This document shows positions 51,915 through 61,161 of a DNA stretch of 64,000 bases, piece after piece (positions within the stretch are counted from its first letter, which is position 1; each line of letters begins with the position of its first letter). The notes beneath the pieces were generated by a model that was not told the origin of the DNA, did not search any database, and saw only the letters and a program-made list of their open reading frames with translations. Made by a program: the position numbers and the translations under genes. The stretch lies in contig CAZSUN010000005.1 of the NCBI GenBank assembly GCA_964610045.1, forward strand, positions 21,433 through 85,432, written 5' to 3'. The stretch is from JACCYX01 sp964610045. GTDB taxonomy: Bacteria > Chloroflexota > Chloroflexia > Thermomicrobiales > UBA6265.

Positions 51915-52709
51915 ATGGATTTGGGGCTGTCGGGAAAGGTCGCGATCGTGGCCGCTTCGAGCAAGGGACTCGGCAAGGCAACCGCGATGTGCCTCGCCCG
52001 TGAGGGGGCGCTGGTCACTGTCAATGGCCGGAAGGCCAACGAACTGACGGCAACGGCGGCCGAAATCCGGGCCGAAACCGGCGGCGATGTGATCGAAGTA
52101 CCGGGCGATCTCGCAAACTCCGCTGATTGCGTTGCGCTGGTTGAGGAAACGGTGCGGCAGCGCGGAAAGCTGGACATCCTGGTGTGCAATGCCGGCGGCC
52201 CACCAGCGGGGACGTTCGGCGACTTTCCCGACGATGCGCCATGGCTCGACGCCGTCAATCTCAACCTGATGAGCACATTGCGGATGTCCAGGGCTGCCAT
52301 CCCGCACCTGGAAGCGCAGGGGGGAGGCAGCATCACCAACATCGTGTCGATATCCGTGAAGCAACCGATACCAAACCTTGTGCTTTCCAACACGGCGCGC
52401 ACTGCGGTGATTGGGTTGGCGAGGTCGCTGGCGCTCGAACTCGCGCCGAAACGCATTCGGGTCAACAACATCTGCCCAGGTTCGATCCTGACCGACCGCA
52501 TCCGTTCGATGGCCGTCGCGACAGCTGAACGGAGCGGAGAAGAGATCGACCAGGTGATCGCGCGGGAGGGCGCCGCGATCCCGCTGGGTCGGCATGGTGA
52601 TCCGGAGGAGTTCGGCCGCGTCGTCACCTTCTTCGCCTCCCCGGCCGCATCGTATGTGACCGGCGCCACCGTGCAGGTCGACGGCGGGGCATACAAAGGG
52701 CTGCTCTAG
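51915..52709 (+). CDS. SDR-family protein lacking the canonical Tyr-x-x-x-Lys
   Basis: 264 residues from ATG 51915 with AGGAGG six bases upstream. A clear Rossmann SDR: VAIVAASSKGLGKATA, ILVCNAGGP, NNICPGSILTDR and the C-terminal ASYVTGATVQVDGGAY. Aligning on the following VIGLARSLA shows Ser at the catalytic Tyr position and Arg at the Lys position (LVLSNTART), while the catalytic Ser of SISVKQP is kept. This variant motif is known in an annotated FabG-like subgroup, so the reaction may differ from classical ketoreduction. It stands alone, divergent from the mannosyltransferase. Confidence 0.85.
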   Translation: MDLGLSGKVAIVAASSKGLGKATAMCLAREGALVTVNGRKANELTATAAEIRAETGGDVIEVPGDLANSADCVALVEETVRQRGKLDILVCNAGGPPAGTFGDFPDDAPWLDAVNLNLMSTLRMSRAAIPHLEAQGGGSITNIVSISVKQPIPNLVLSNTARTAVIGLARSLALELAPKRIRVNNICPGSILTDRIRSMAVATAERSGEEIDQVIAREGAAIPLGRHGDPEEFGRVVTFFASPAASYVTGATVQVDGGAYKGLL

Positions 52710-52758
52710 CCGAAGTCTCGTCACCACCGGTGCCGGCGCCAGCACTCCATCTGTCTTG

Positions 52759-54180
52759 CTAGCGCAATGCTTCCAGGTCCCGTACGTCATCGCCGATCAG
52801 GGGACGAAGGAGTGGGTCGCCGAGCAGCGAACGGGCGTGCCCATGGATGCTTCTCGCGACCGTTTCGCGGGCGACCCAATGCAGCCGATCGAGGTCTTCG
52901 GGTTCCGGAGCACGGGTCATCAGGAGCGAGCGCGTCGCCGAAAGCATGACATTGGTGCGCAATACGATCGTCGGATCTCGCGCGGCGAGTTCGATGGCGT
53001 GATGTGCGGCGCCATGGATCCTGTCTTCCAAATGGCGTGGGCGCCCCTCCGAACGGAGATACTCGCTCAACAACGCCATGGCAGAGTACGCCGCCGTGGA
53101 ACCGGCCATCCCCATGTTTCCTTCGGTCATGAACCACTCTCCTGCCTCGCACAAGAGATCGTGAATCGAGGGGGTCCACCAGCCGGCGGCCGTCTGCGCG
53201 ACAGCCAGGTCGTGGCTGAGAATCGCACGGTAGTGTTGGTGTTTGCGTTCGGTTCCAGGGCGCGAAGGACCGGGCCTCAGTACGTGCAACGCATTGTCCA
53301 GCCGGTCGATGCTGGCGCTGCCGGGACGGGCACGGTCGATCAACGCAAGATACTGCTGTGTCTCCAGCCAGATGTCATCGTGATGGAGGCTGTACGTCCC
53401 GAATACGCCCGGCGGGGTTACCTCAAGCGCCTTCCAGTCATGGCGCCGCCAGGTCAGACCGGGGAGGTGCATGAGCCAGGGTCCAACGTCGACATACGCC
53501 AGCTGGGCGCGGGATGGGCGCGACTCATCGGACCCGAGCCAGCGGTCGAGCCAGGTGAGCCGGATGGCAGCACTCCGCCAACGCCCGGAGTCGATCAGCG
53601 CATGCCCGAGTTGCAGGATGCCTCGCATGCACCACGACCCCAAAGCCGCGTCCTGAAGCAGCCGGAGCATTACATCGGGGCTATCCAGGACGATCTGCCA
53701 GAGGGTGGCGTTCAGGACGTGCACAGCCGGCAACGGCTGGCCAAAAAGGTCGAGGGCCAGTCCACGCTGAATGGACTGGAGCAACTCGTCGTGGTCTATG
53801 GGTGTGAGCAACGCCGATCCGGTGGCGGACAGCTGGTCATGCCACAGCCCTGCCTCAAGGAGCAGCGTCCGGACGCCGTTCGGGCTGATGCTTGCGCCTT
53901 CAATGAGTCGTGCCAATTCGCGGGCGATGCGTGACTTGCCCCAATGTGGATGCGCTTCCGCCAGACTGATCGCGGCGTCCTCGATTTCCTGGGAGATAGC
54001 CCGAGGCCGTGGCGAGGGGATTGCGGTCCAGCGATGGCCGTGCGTGCGCATCAGGGCCAGCCAACGATAGGCGGTGGTCGGGCTGGCGACCTCGGCATCG
54101 CGCATGGCGCGTCGCACATTGCCATGAGCGGCATGAGACTCGGCAAACGCAAGCTTCTGGCGCGTACGGTCGACTGGCAT
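52759..54180 (-). CDS. Transposase-type HTH domain fused to a large helical domain
   Basis: 473 residues from ATG 54180; ATG 54243 is the alternative. Residues of about 1-110 look like the two-part HTH of IS3/IS481-family transposases (SPTTAYRWLALM, then RPRAISQEIEDAAI, HPHWGKSRIARELARL and ISPNGVRTLLLEAGLW). The DDE catalytic domain that should follow is absent; instead there are about 350 residues rich in Trp, His and Leu that read as stacked helices (QYLALIDRARPGSASIDRL). No terminal repeats flank the gene, so it is probably a domesticated DNA-binding protein. Function unknown. Confidence 0.6.
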   Translation of the reverse strand: MPVDRTRQKLAFAESHAAHGNVRRAMRDAEVASPTTAYRWLALMRTHGHRWTAIPSPRPRAISQEIEDAAISLAEAHPHWGKSRIARELARLIEGASISPNGVRTLLLEAGLWHDQLSATGSALLTPIDHDELLQSIQRGLALDLFGQPLPAVHVLNATLWQIVLDSPDVMLRLLQDAALGSWCMRGILQLGHALIDSGRWRSAAIRLTWLDRWLGSDESRPSRAQLAYVDVGPWLMHLPGLTWRRHDWKALEVTPPGVFGTYSLHHDDIWLETQQYLALIDRARPGSASIDRLDNALHVLRPGPSRPGTERKHQHYRAILSHDLAVAQTAAGWWTPSIHDLLCEAGEWFMTEGNMGMAGSTAAYSAMALLSEYLRSEGRPRHLEDRIHGAAHHAIELAARDPTIVLRTNVMLSATRSLLMTRAPEPEDLDRLHWVARETVARSIHGHARSLLGDPLLRPLIGDDVRDLEALR

Positions 54181-54577
54181 CGAGCACCTGGGTTCATGGC
54201 GCCGCACGACTGGAAACGGGTCCCGGAAGTTGCATTGTCGCATATGTGTACACGTGGTGTGACCAGCGTTTGCACAGGAGTGGACGATGCGACACGCTCC
54301 GTCCTGGGGAAGCTACGACGGGCCTGCCAGCTGCCGAATCCCCTGGTACATCGGACAGCCGAATGGAACCGATGTCCAAACGAACGCGGGGCTGTGGAAT
54401 GAGAACCACGGTCCCGCGTCCGTTCGTCCGGGGCTGGTGGCGAAAGGAGGCGCATGGTATGATTCCGCGGTTGCCCGGCATCCGGGTAGTTTTGTGTGTG
54501 CCATCAATTGTGGAACATCCCAGCGCGGTTCGCTGTCAGGCCAACGATCGCGCTCAACCAGGCAAGCGAGGTTTATC
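54181..54577 (+). promoter_or_regulatory. Leader and promoter region of rpsT
   Basis: 397 bp between the HTH-fusion gene and rpsT. An extended -10 (TG-G-TATGAT, 54455-54463) could give an rpsT leader of about 105 nt, long enough for autoregulation. A perfect AAAGGAGG (54443-54450) precedes an out-of-frame ATG at 54459 whose 84-codon ORF overlaps rpsT; see findings. A GTGTACAC palindrome lies at 54246-54253. Confidence 0.4.
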
Positions 54578-54844
54578 TTGGCCAACAACAAATCTGCTGA
54601 GAAGCGAATCCGGGTTTCCGAGCGCCGCCGGCTGCGCAACCGGCCATTCCGGTCTGCCGCCCGGACCTACGTCAAGAAGGCCGAACTGGCGATCGCGAGT
54701 GGTGACCAGGTAGCCGCCGAGGAAGCTGTCCTGCAGGCGACCAGCACGCTCGACCGTGTTGCCTCCAAGGGTGTGATTCACCCGAACAACGCGGCTCGAC
54801 GCAAGTCGCGCCTCATGAAGAAGTTCAACGCCCTCAGCGCGTAG
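54578..54844 (+). CDS. rpsT: 30S ribosomal protein bS20
   Basis: 88 residues from TTG 54578 with GCGAGG seven bases upstream; the family start MANNKSAEKRIRVSERRRLRNR is clear and no ATG fits. The remaining helices (RTYVKKAELAIASGD, then GVIHPNNAARRKSRLMKKFN) are canonical. It binds 16S rRNA early in 30S assembly. A TTG start is also used by E. coli rpsT, where it supports autoregulation. A hairpin at 54875-54910 follows. Confidence 0.97.
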   Translation: MANNKSAEKRIRVSERRRLRNRPFRSAARTYVKKAELAIASGDQVAAEEAVLQATSTLDRVASKGVIHPNNAARRKSRLMKKFNALSA

Positions 54845-54874
54845 TTCCGTCAGCCAAATCCGCACTTGACGATC

Positions 54875-54910
54875 AGCGCCGCTCCCACGTGAAAAACGGG
54901 GAGCGGCGCT
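54875..54910 (+). terminator. Hairpin after rpsT
   Basis: AGCGCCGCTCCC (54875-54886) pairs perfectly with GGGAGCGGCGCT (54899-54910); only a weak T tail (GTTGCG) follows. Confidence 0.6.
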
Positions 54911-55055
54911 GTTGCGTAGTTGCCGGCTCAACAGCGATTCGCAAATCTGGGCGATGTGCTTCTGACCGCTACCCTGTGGTCACGGTCGGGCTGCGGAGCT
55001 TGCTCCGCTCGTTCACGATCAGAGATCTGTGTTTCAACTTTCGCGAGAATCGCAG

Positions 55056-55078
55056 TTGATGCTATAATTTTGATGCTA
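55056..55078 (+). promoter_or_regulatory. Promoter and direct-repeat operator of the VapBC pair
   Basis: A perfect TATAAT (55063-55068) lies between two direct repeats TTGATGCTA (55056-55064 and 55070-55078) with 14-bp period. This fits autoregulation by the antitoxin. The -35 is poor. Confidence 0.55.
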
Positions 55079-55109
55079 AACATCCGATGCATACTGGTGG
55101 AAGGATGCC

Positions 55110-55340
55110 ATGAGAACCACCCTGACGATCGAAGACGATGTTTACGTGGTGGCACGCGATCTGGCGGAGGAACTGGATACGACCCTCGGCAAGGCCGTCT
55201 CGATCCTTGCGCGCCGGGGATTTCGCCAGGAACAGGAGCCGACAAGGTACATCGAAGGATTTAAGCCCTTCAGAGGTCGCCCGGACGGCCCAATCGTCAC
55301 CCTTGACCTGGTGAACGATCTGCTGGACGAGACTCCTTAA
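55110..55340 (+). CDS. VapB-like antitoxin
   Basis: 76 residues from ATG 55110. The ribbon-helix-helix-like start is RTTLTIEDDVYVVARDLAEEL followed by GKAVSILARRG; the C-terminal part would wrap the toxin. Stop and the toxin ATG share one base (TAATG), which couples their translation. Autoregulation through the TTGATGCTA repeats upstream is likely. Confidence 0.85.
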   Translation: MRTTLTIEDDVYVVARDLAEELDTTLGKAVSILARRGFRQEQEPTRYIEGFKPFRGRPDGPIVTLDLVNDLLDETP

Positions 55341-55771
55341 TGGCATGGCTCCTGGACGTCAATGTCCTGATCGCGCTCCTGTACGATCGCCACGAGTTTC
55401 ACGATCGCGCATCTGCATGGTTTTTCACGGCTGGACAGCACGATTGGCGAACCTGTCCGATCACGGAAAACGGCACGCTCAGGGTCATGAGCGGACTTCG
55501 ATTCCCCGACCGATTGGATATTCCCGAGATCGCCCGGAATATGCATAGCCTGATGACGCTTTCGAAGCACCGATTCCTCGCCGATGAGGCATCCGTTCTC
55601 GACGACTCTCTCGTCGATCTCTCGATGCTCACCTCCAGCAAACAGATGACCGATGTCTACCTGGTTGCGCTTGCTGTCCGGCGGGACGTGATTCTGGCAA
55701 CGCTGGATGAACGACTGGATCCATCTCCCGTTGTCGCTGGCGCCGACCACGTGATGCTCATCCCACGTTGA
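55340..55771 (+). CDS. VapC-family PIN-domain toxin (intact)
   Basis: 143 residues. The PIN acidic residues are visible: Asp6 in LLDVNVLIAL, Glu in TENGTLRVM, Asp in TDVYLVALAV and DERL near the end. An RNase that cleaves tRNA or rRNA unless bound by its antitoxin. In contrast to the frameshifted copy at 11412-11827 this reading frame is complete. It runs 14 bp into the convergent holA gene. Confidence 0.88.
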   Translation: MAWLLDVNVLIALLYDRHEFHDRASAWFFTAGQHDWRTCPITENGTLRVMSGLRFPDRLDIPEIARNMHSLMTLSKHRFLADEASVLDDSLVDLSMLTSSKQMTDVYLVALAVRRDVILATLDERLDPSPVVAGADHVMLIPR

Positions 55772-56780
55772 GGACCTGCGACCGCAGGGTGGCGATCCGG
55801 GCGACGGCCTGGTAGAGGGCATCGACCGGGTCGCGAAGGACACCCGTCTTGATCCCGCGATCGGTTTCCTCGAGCACCCTCGCCGCCGCCGCAGCCGAAC
55901 CGCGTGGCATACCTCGAACGCTCCGGGAGATTGCCGACATCCTGGCCGGGTTGGACAACTTCAGATCCTTCCCGACCGCAACCGGGTCGCGGCCACTGGC
56001 CCGCTCCATGACGGCGGCCAGTTCGACACTCCCGGCGAACTGGGCGAGGATGCGGTGCGGGTCTTCACCGGCAGCGAGAAGCGAATCGAGCGACGGAATC
56101 GCACGGGCGATGTTCCCGGCCATCGCGGCGTCGATGAATGCGAAGACATTGTCATTTTCGCCGGCGTCGGTCAACGCTGAGATATGCTCGTTTCTGATCG
56201 GACCGGGCAGGGAAGCCGTGACCAATTTCGCGATTTCGTTCCCGAGGGCATCCATGTCCGGTGGCCGGTCGAAGGCGGGGTTGCGATTCCGTTCGCCCCA
56301 GGTGCCGGGGAAGAGAGTGTTCGCGAGCTGGGTGGCGGTTGGCGGGTCAATTTCTCCGCCCTCCGCCTTCGCCCGGTGCCGGATCCAGGCGATCAGGTCG
56401 CGACCGCGTGGTGGGTCGCTTGACACGACCGTTGCGTTGTTCGGCAAGAACTTCTTCAGCGCGGCAGGCAGGGTGACAACCGTCGCGTCGAGCAATACCA
56501 GGGTGGTGGAATCGGGCACGTTCCGGAGGAGACCCTCCCAACCAGCGTCTATCCCCTTCCCGGTGCCTTTGGCATGGCGAGCGATGAGGTCCTCGACAAC
56601 GATAGTGCGCCCGGCGCTGAAGAATCCCACACTTGCCGCAGCCATCATGACATCGTTGACCGAGACGGATTTGCCGTCGATGGTAGTCGTGTTCTCGCCG
56701 GTGGGGTCGCTGCTGTGGACGAGATCCCGGGCAGCATGCCGGGCAAGCGCCGCATCGGGACCGAGCACGATCGCAATCAT
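55758..56780 (-). CDS. holA: DNA polymerase III subunit delta
   Basis: 340 residues from ATG 56780 (MIAIVLGPDA); the open frame extends upstream without similarity. The clamp-loader delta features are a degenerate P-loop region at the start, SVNDVMMAAASVGFFSAGRTIVVEDL, TTLVLLDATVV, and the C-terminal helical collar (EDPHRILAQFAGSVELAAVMERA, ILEETDRGIKTG-like segment). It opens the beta clamp. The neighbour rpsT is a frequent partner in other bacteria; here a TA module lies between them. Confidence 0.88.
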   Translation of the reverse strand: MIAIVLGPDAALARHAARDLVHSSDPTGENTTTIDGKSVSVNDVMMAAASVGFFSAGRTIVVEDLIARHAKGTGKGIDAGWEGLLRNVPDSTTLVLLDATVVTLPAALKKFLPNNATVVSSDPPRGRDLIAWIRHRAKAEGGEIDPPTATQLANTLFPGTWGERNRNPAFDRPPDMDALGNEIAKLVTASLPGPIRNEHISALTDAGENDNVFAFIDAAMAGNIARAIPSLDSLLAAGEDPHRILAQFAGSVELAAVMERASGRDPVAVGKDLKLSNPARMSAISRSVRGMPRGSAAAAARVLEETDRGIKTGVLRDPVDALYQAVARIATLRSQVLNVG

Positions 56781-57151
56781 CGGATTCCCGGCTCCTGGTC
56801 GTTGGGCAATATGTGGGTTGGATTGGCCGGACCACGCGATTCCGGATGCGATGGGGAACCTTGAACCTGCTTTCGCAGGTGGGTGCCGCGGACCACACGC
56901 GGGACACATCCCGCGGCAGAGCAGCTCCCGGTTCGGTGAGAGTTGGCTCAAGACCACATCACGCACCCGGCAACCGCTGGCCCAGCCGAGCCGTGATCGT
57001 AGCACGGCGATCCGGACGATTCAAACGCTCAGACCCTGCGGCGAACCCCTTCGGGTCATGTACACTCGCAGCGGATTGCATAGCCGAATCGGGCGCCGGC
57101 AGTCACCGGGGATCATCGAGGTCCAGACCGGAACGCACCATTGGAGCGGGC
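56781..57151 (+). other. Intergenic region between divergent holA and fabF
   Basis: 371 bp without a credible gene. It holds several small hairpins (ACCTGC/GCAGGT near 56870; CCGCGG twice near 56887 and 56911; GAACCCC/GGGTC near 57045). TACACT at 57061-57066 may be the fabF -10, but no -35 fits well. No riboswitch was recognised. Confidence 0.35.
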
Positions 57152-58420
57152 ATGGCAGCGTCAGTTGAACGCGATGGGACACGCCGCGTCGTCGTCACTG
57201 GATTGGGTGGCCTCTGTGCGGTAGGAAATACGGCAGCCGAAATCTGGCAATCGGTGGCGGCCGGGAAATCCGGCATCGGTCCGATTACCAGGTTCGATGC
57301 CGAAGGGTTCGAAACGCGATTCGCCGGAGAGGTGAAGGGGTTCGACCCTGCCGAACGGGTTGGCCGCAAGGAAAGCCGGAGGATGGATCGCTACGCCCAG
57401 CTGTCTGTTGCTGCGGTCCGGGAAGCGGTTGCCCAGTCGGGGCTCGATATTCCATCTATTGCGGAACGTGTCGGAGTCCTTTGCGGCACCGGCATGGGTG
57501 GGATGGAAACCCTGGAAGCCGGAACCGAGACCTTGCTGACCAGCGGACCCAAACGCGTGTCCCCATTCTTCATCCCGATGATGCTGTCAAACATGGCCTC
57601 CGGCAACGTCTCGATCGATATCGGGGCAAAGGGTCCAAACTTCTCGACTGTTTCGGCGTGCGCCAGTTCGGCGCATTCGCTTGGCGAAGCCACCCTGATG
57701 ATCCGGAATGGCTACGCCGATGCCATGGTTGCCGGTGGCGGCGAGGCGGCGGTGACCCGGATGGGCATCGGCGGTTTCAATGCGATGGGCGCCCTCTCGA
57801 CCCGCAACGACGCACCTGAGAAAGCGAGTCGTCCGTTCGATCTCGACCGCGACGGCTTCGTGCTTGCCGAGGGTGCGGCGATCCTCATCCTCGAAGAGCG
57901 GCAGCACGCGATCGACCGGGGGGCGACGATCCTGGCGGAGGTCACCGGGTACGCCACGACCGACGACGCGAACCATATGGTGCAACCGGCGCCGGGCGGC
58001 GAGGGCGCTGCCCGCGCGATGTCGCTCGCGCTCGCCGATGCCGGGCTGGATCCGGACGACATCGACTACATCAATGCGCACGGGACGTCGACGCAGCTCA
58101 ACGAAAAGCTGGAGACCCAGGCCGTGCAGCGCGTGTTCGGGACCCGAGCCAGCACCGTGCCCATCAGCTCCACAAAGTCGATGACCGGGCACCTGCTCGG
58201 CGCCGCGGGTTCGCTCGAAGCATTGATCACGATTGCCGCCATGCAGGCGAGCGTGCTGCCTCCGACAATCAACCAGGAGACTCCGGACCCCGATTGTCCG
58301 CTCGACACCGTCCCGAACGTCGCGCGTCCTGGTGAAATCCGGCATGCCATGTCGAACTCGATGGGTTTTGGCGGACATAATGTGTCCCTGATCTTTTCGC
58401 GTCCGGATCAGCGATCGTGA
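57152..58420 (+). CDS. fabF: Beta-ketoacyl-ACP synthase II
   Basis: 422 residues from ATG 57152 with GGAG five bases upstream. The thiolase-fold condensing enzyme has its full triad: Cys170 in TVSACASSAHS, His310 in NAHGTST and His347 in KSMTGHLLGAAG, with Lys342. It elongates acyl-ACP with malonyl-ACP. Its TGA stop overlaps the GTG start of a second synthase-like gene (GTGA), so the two are translationally coupled and probably assembled in fixed ratio. Confidence 0.95.
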   Translation: MAASVERDGTRRVVVTGLGGLCAVGNTAAEIWQSVAAGKSGIGPITRFDAEGFETRFAGEVKGFDPAERVGRKESRRMDRYAQLSVAAVREAVAQSGLDIPSIAERVGVLCGTGMGGMETLEAGTETLLTSGPKRVSPFFIPMMLSNMASGNVSIDIGAKGPNFSTVSACASSAHSLGEATLMIRNGYADAMVAGGGEAAVTRMGIGGFNAMGALSTRNDAPEKASRPFDLDRDGFVLAEGAAILILEERQHAIDRGATILAEVTGYATTDDANHMVQPAPGGEGAARAMSLALADAGLDPDDIDYINAHGTSTQLNEKLETQAVQRVFGTRASTVPISSTKSMTGHLLGAAGSLEALITIAAMQASVLPPTINQETPDPDCPLDTVPNVARPGEIRHAMSNSMGFGGHNVSLIFSRPDQRS

Positions 58421-59670
58421 GTCTCGACCTCAAGGGGAGGAGGCGGGTTGCGGTTACCGGCTACGGTGCGGTCTCGGCGCTTGGAGCCAACGCGGCAGCG
58501 CTCCGGGCCGCAATGGCGGCGAACGTCCGAGGACTGAACCCGATCACGCGATTCGATACCACCGGGTACGACGTGACATTCGCGGCGGAAGCGTCCGAAT
58601 TCCGGCCGGAGGACCGGATCGACCGCAAGCAGGTCCGCCGCATGGACCGCTTCACCCAGTTCTCGACCGTTGCAGCGCTGGAAGCAGTCGAGATGTCCGG
58701 CCTCGAGGTGGCAGCCTTGCCGGAGCGGGTTGCGGTCCTCCTGGGTACGGCGTTTGGCGGTGTGGAGACATACCAACAGGCTGTAGAGACGTTGATCAAC
58801 AGAGGGCCCCGCCGCCTTGGCCCTTTTTCCGTGCCGATGGTGATACCGAATATGGCACCGGGTATGCTGGCGATCGAGCTTGGCGCGAAGGGACCAGCCT
58901 TCTCCTATGCGGCGGCATTCACCAGCGCCGCGAACGCGATCGGTGAAGCCGCCAGGATGATCCAGCAGGGCCGGGCCGATGCCGCGGTCTGCGGTGGTTC
59001 GGAAGCGCCAGTTGTCGGCATGTTGGTGGCGGGGTTTGACGCGTTGGGGTCGCTCTCGCACAGCAACGAGGATCCGGGACACGCGGTAAAGCCGTTCGAT
59101 CTCCACCGGAATGGTTGCGCGCTCGGCGAGGGCGGCGCGGTTCTGGTCCTGGAGGCGTGGGAACAGGCGGTCAGCCGGGGAGCGACGATCGTCGCCGAGC
59201 TGGCGGGTTATGGCGCGACCGCAGACGCATTTCACGATGTGCAGATCGCTCCGGAGGCTGAAGGTCTTGCCCGGGCGATGCGTCTGGCGCTGGGCGATGC
59301 CGGGTTATCACCGTGCGAAATCGGGTACGTGAACGCTCACGGGACCGGGACCGAGATGAACGATGCTTATGAAACGATCGCGCTGAAAGCGGTGTTCGGT
59401 AGCGATTCGCCGCCGGTCAGCGGGACGAAATCGCGCACGGGGCATCTTCTCGGGGCAGCCGGGGCGCTGGAAGCGGTCATCTCCATCCAGGCGATGGAAG
59501 ATGGACTCCTGCCGGCAACCCTCAATCTGGAGACTCCGGATCCGGCGTGCGACCTGGACTACATCGCCGGAAATGCGCGCGAAGTCACCGTCGATGCGGT
59601 CATGTCGAACTCGATGGGCTTTGGCGGGCACAACGTCTCACTCGTATTTCGCCGTAACGTAATCCCGTAG
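58417..59670 (+). CDS. FabF-like protein without the catalytic Cys (KS-beta/CLF-like)
   Basis: 417 residues from GTG 58417, coupled to fabF by GTGA. It aligns with FabF over its whole length, but the nucleophile segment reads AFSYAAAFTSAANAIGEA: Phe168 takes the place of the Cys of the upstream protein, and the flanking SS/H is also changed. The two His (His308 in NAHGTGT, His343 in SRTGHLLGAAG) and Lys338 remain. This resembles KS-alpha/KS-beta (chain-length factor) pairs or a decarboxylating KS, here in a fatty-acid-type context with no adjacent ACP. It could alternatively be a non-condensing structural partner. Confidence 0.85.
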   Translation: MSLDLKGRRRVAVTGYGAVSALGANAAALRAAMAANVRGLNPITRFDTTGYDVTFAAEASEFRPEDRIDRKQVRRMDRFTQFSTVAALEAVEMSGLEVAALPERVAVLLGTAFGGVETYQQAVETLINRGPRRLGPFSVPMVIPNMAPGMLAIELGAKGPAFSYAAAFTSAANAIGEAARMIQQGRADAAVCGGSEAPVVGMLVAGFDALGSLSHSNEDPGHAVKPFDLHRNGCALGEGGAVLVLEAWEQAVSRGATIVAELAGYGATADAFHDVQIAPEAEGLARAMRLALGDAGLSPCEIGYVNAHGTGTEMNDAYETIALKAVFGSDSPPVSGTKSRTGHLLGAAGALEAVISIQAMEDGLLPATLNLETPDPACDLDYIAGNAREVTVDAVMSNSMGFGGHNVSLVFRRNVIP

Positions 59671-59762
59671 TACGATAATCCGGAGAAAAGTCTGGCGAGT
59701 GATACCGTGTCGGAATCTGTTTGGTATTGAATCATTTGCCATGTGGCGGATCATCGTCGTAG

Positions 59763-59810
59763 GGCGGACAATGTGTGGTCCGCCGCTGCGGGCGACCACG
59801 GAGGGTCGCC
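59763..59810 (+). repeat. Two tandem GC-rich hairpins
   Basis: GGCGGAC (59763-59769) pairs with GTCCGCC (59778-59784) and GGCGACC (59791-59797) with GGGTCGCC (59803-59810). This is a dispersed-repeat-like pattern; only this copy was seen in the window. Confidence 0.5.
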
Positions 59811-59853
59811 TCTGCAAGAAGATGCTTCTGTTCGACCGGGCGCCCGGCCGGAA

Positions 59854-59880
59854 GACTCCTCGCAAGCTTGGAATGACAGG
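59854..59880 (-). repeat. Dispersed TGTCATTCC-type repeat, degenerate copy
   Basis: GACTCCTCGCAAGCTTGGAATGACAGG; the reverse complement starts CCTGTCATTCCAAGC, close to the core of the copies at 30933 and 36709. Confidence 0.55.
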
Positions 59881-59960
59881 AAAGGCGTCGTTTGGGCGCA
59901 GGAACGCGTGCGTGCCTTCCGTGGCCGCCCCGGGCATGCAGGTGAATGTGACGGGACACG

Positions 59961-59994
59961 CGAAAGGCCGGGTGCTGTCGCACCCGGCCTTTCG
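59961..59994 (+). terminator. Bidirectional terminator between the KS-like gene and sigA
   Basis: CGAAAGGCCGGGTG (59961-59974) pairs perfectly with CACCCGGCCTTTCG (59981-59994), loop of 6. It lies between convergent genes. Confidence 0.8.
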
Positions 59995-60015
59995 CAATGA
60001 TGAGGCACGCCTGGG

Positions 60016-61161
<1,146 letters not shown>

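Noticed and set aside
56840..56920. T-box or tRNA-like structure upstream of holA
   Set aside because: TGGTCCGCGG and small stems recall such RNAs, but there is no specifier loop, anticodon arm or terminator, and holA is not a T-box target.
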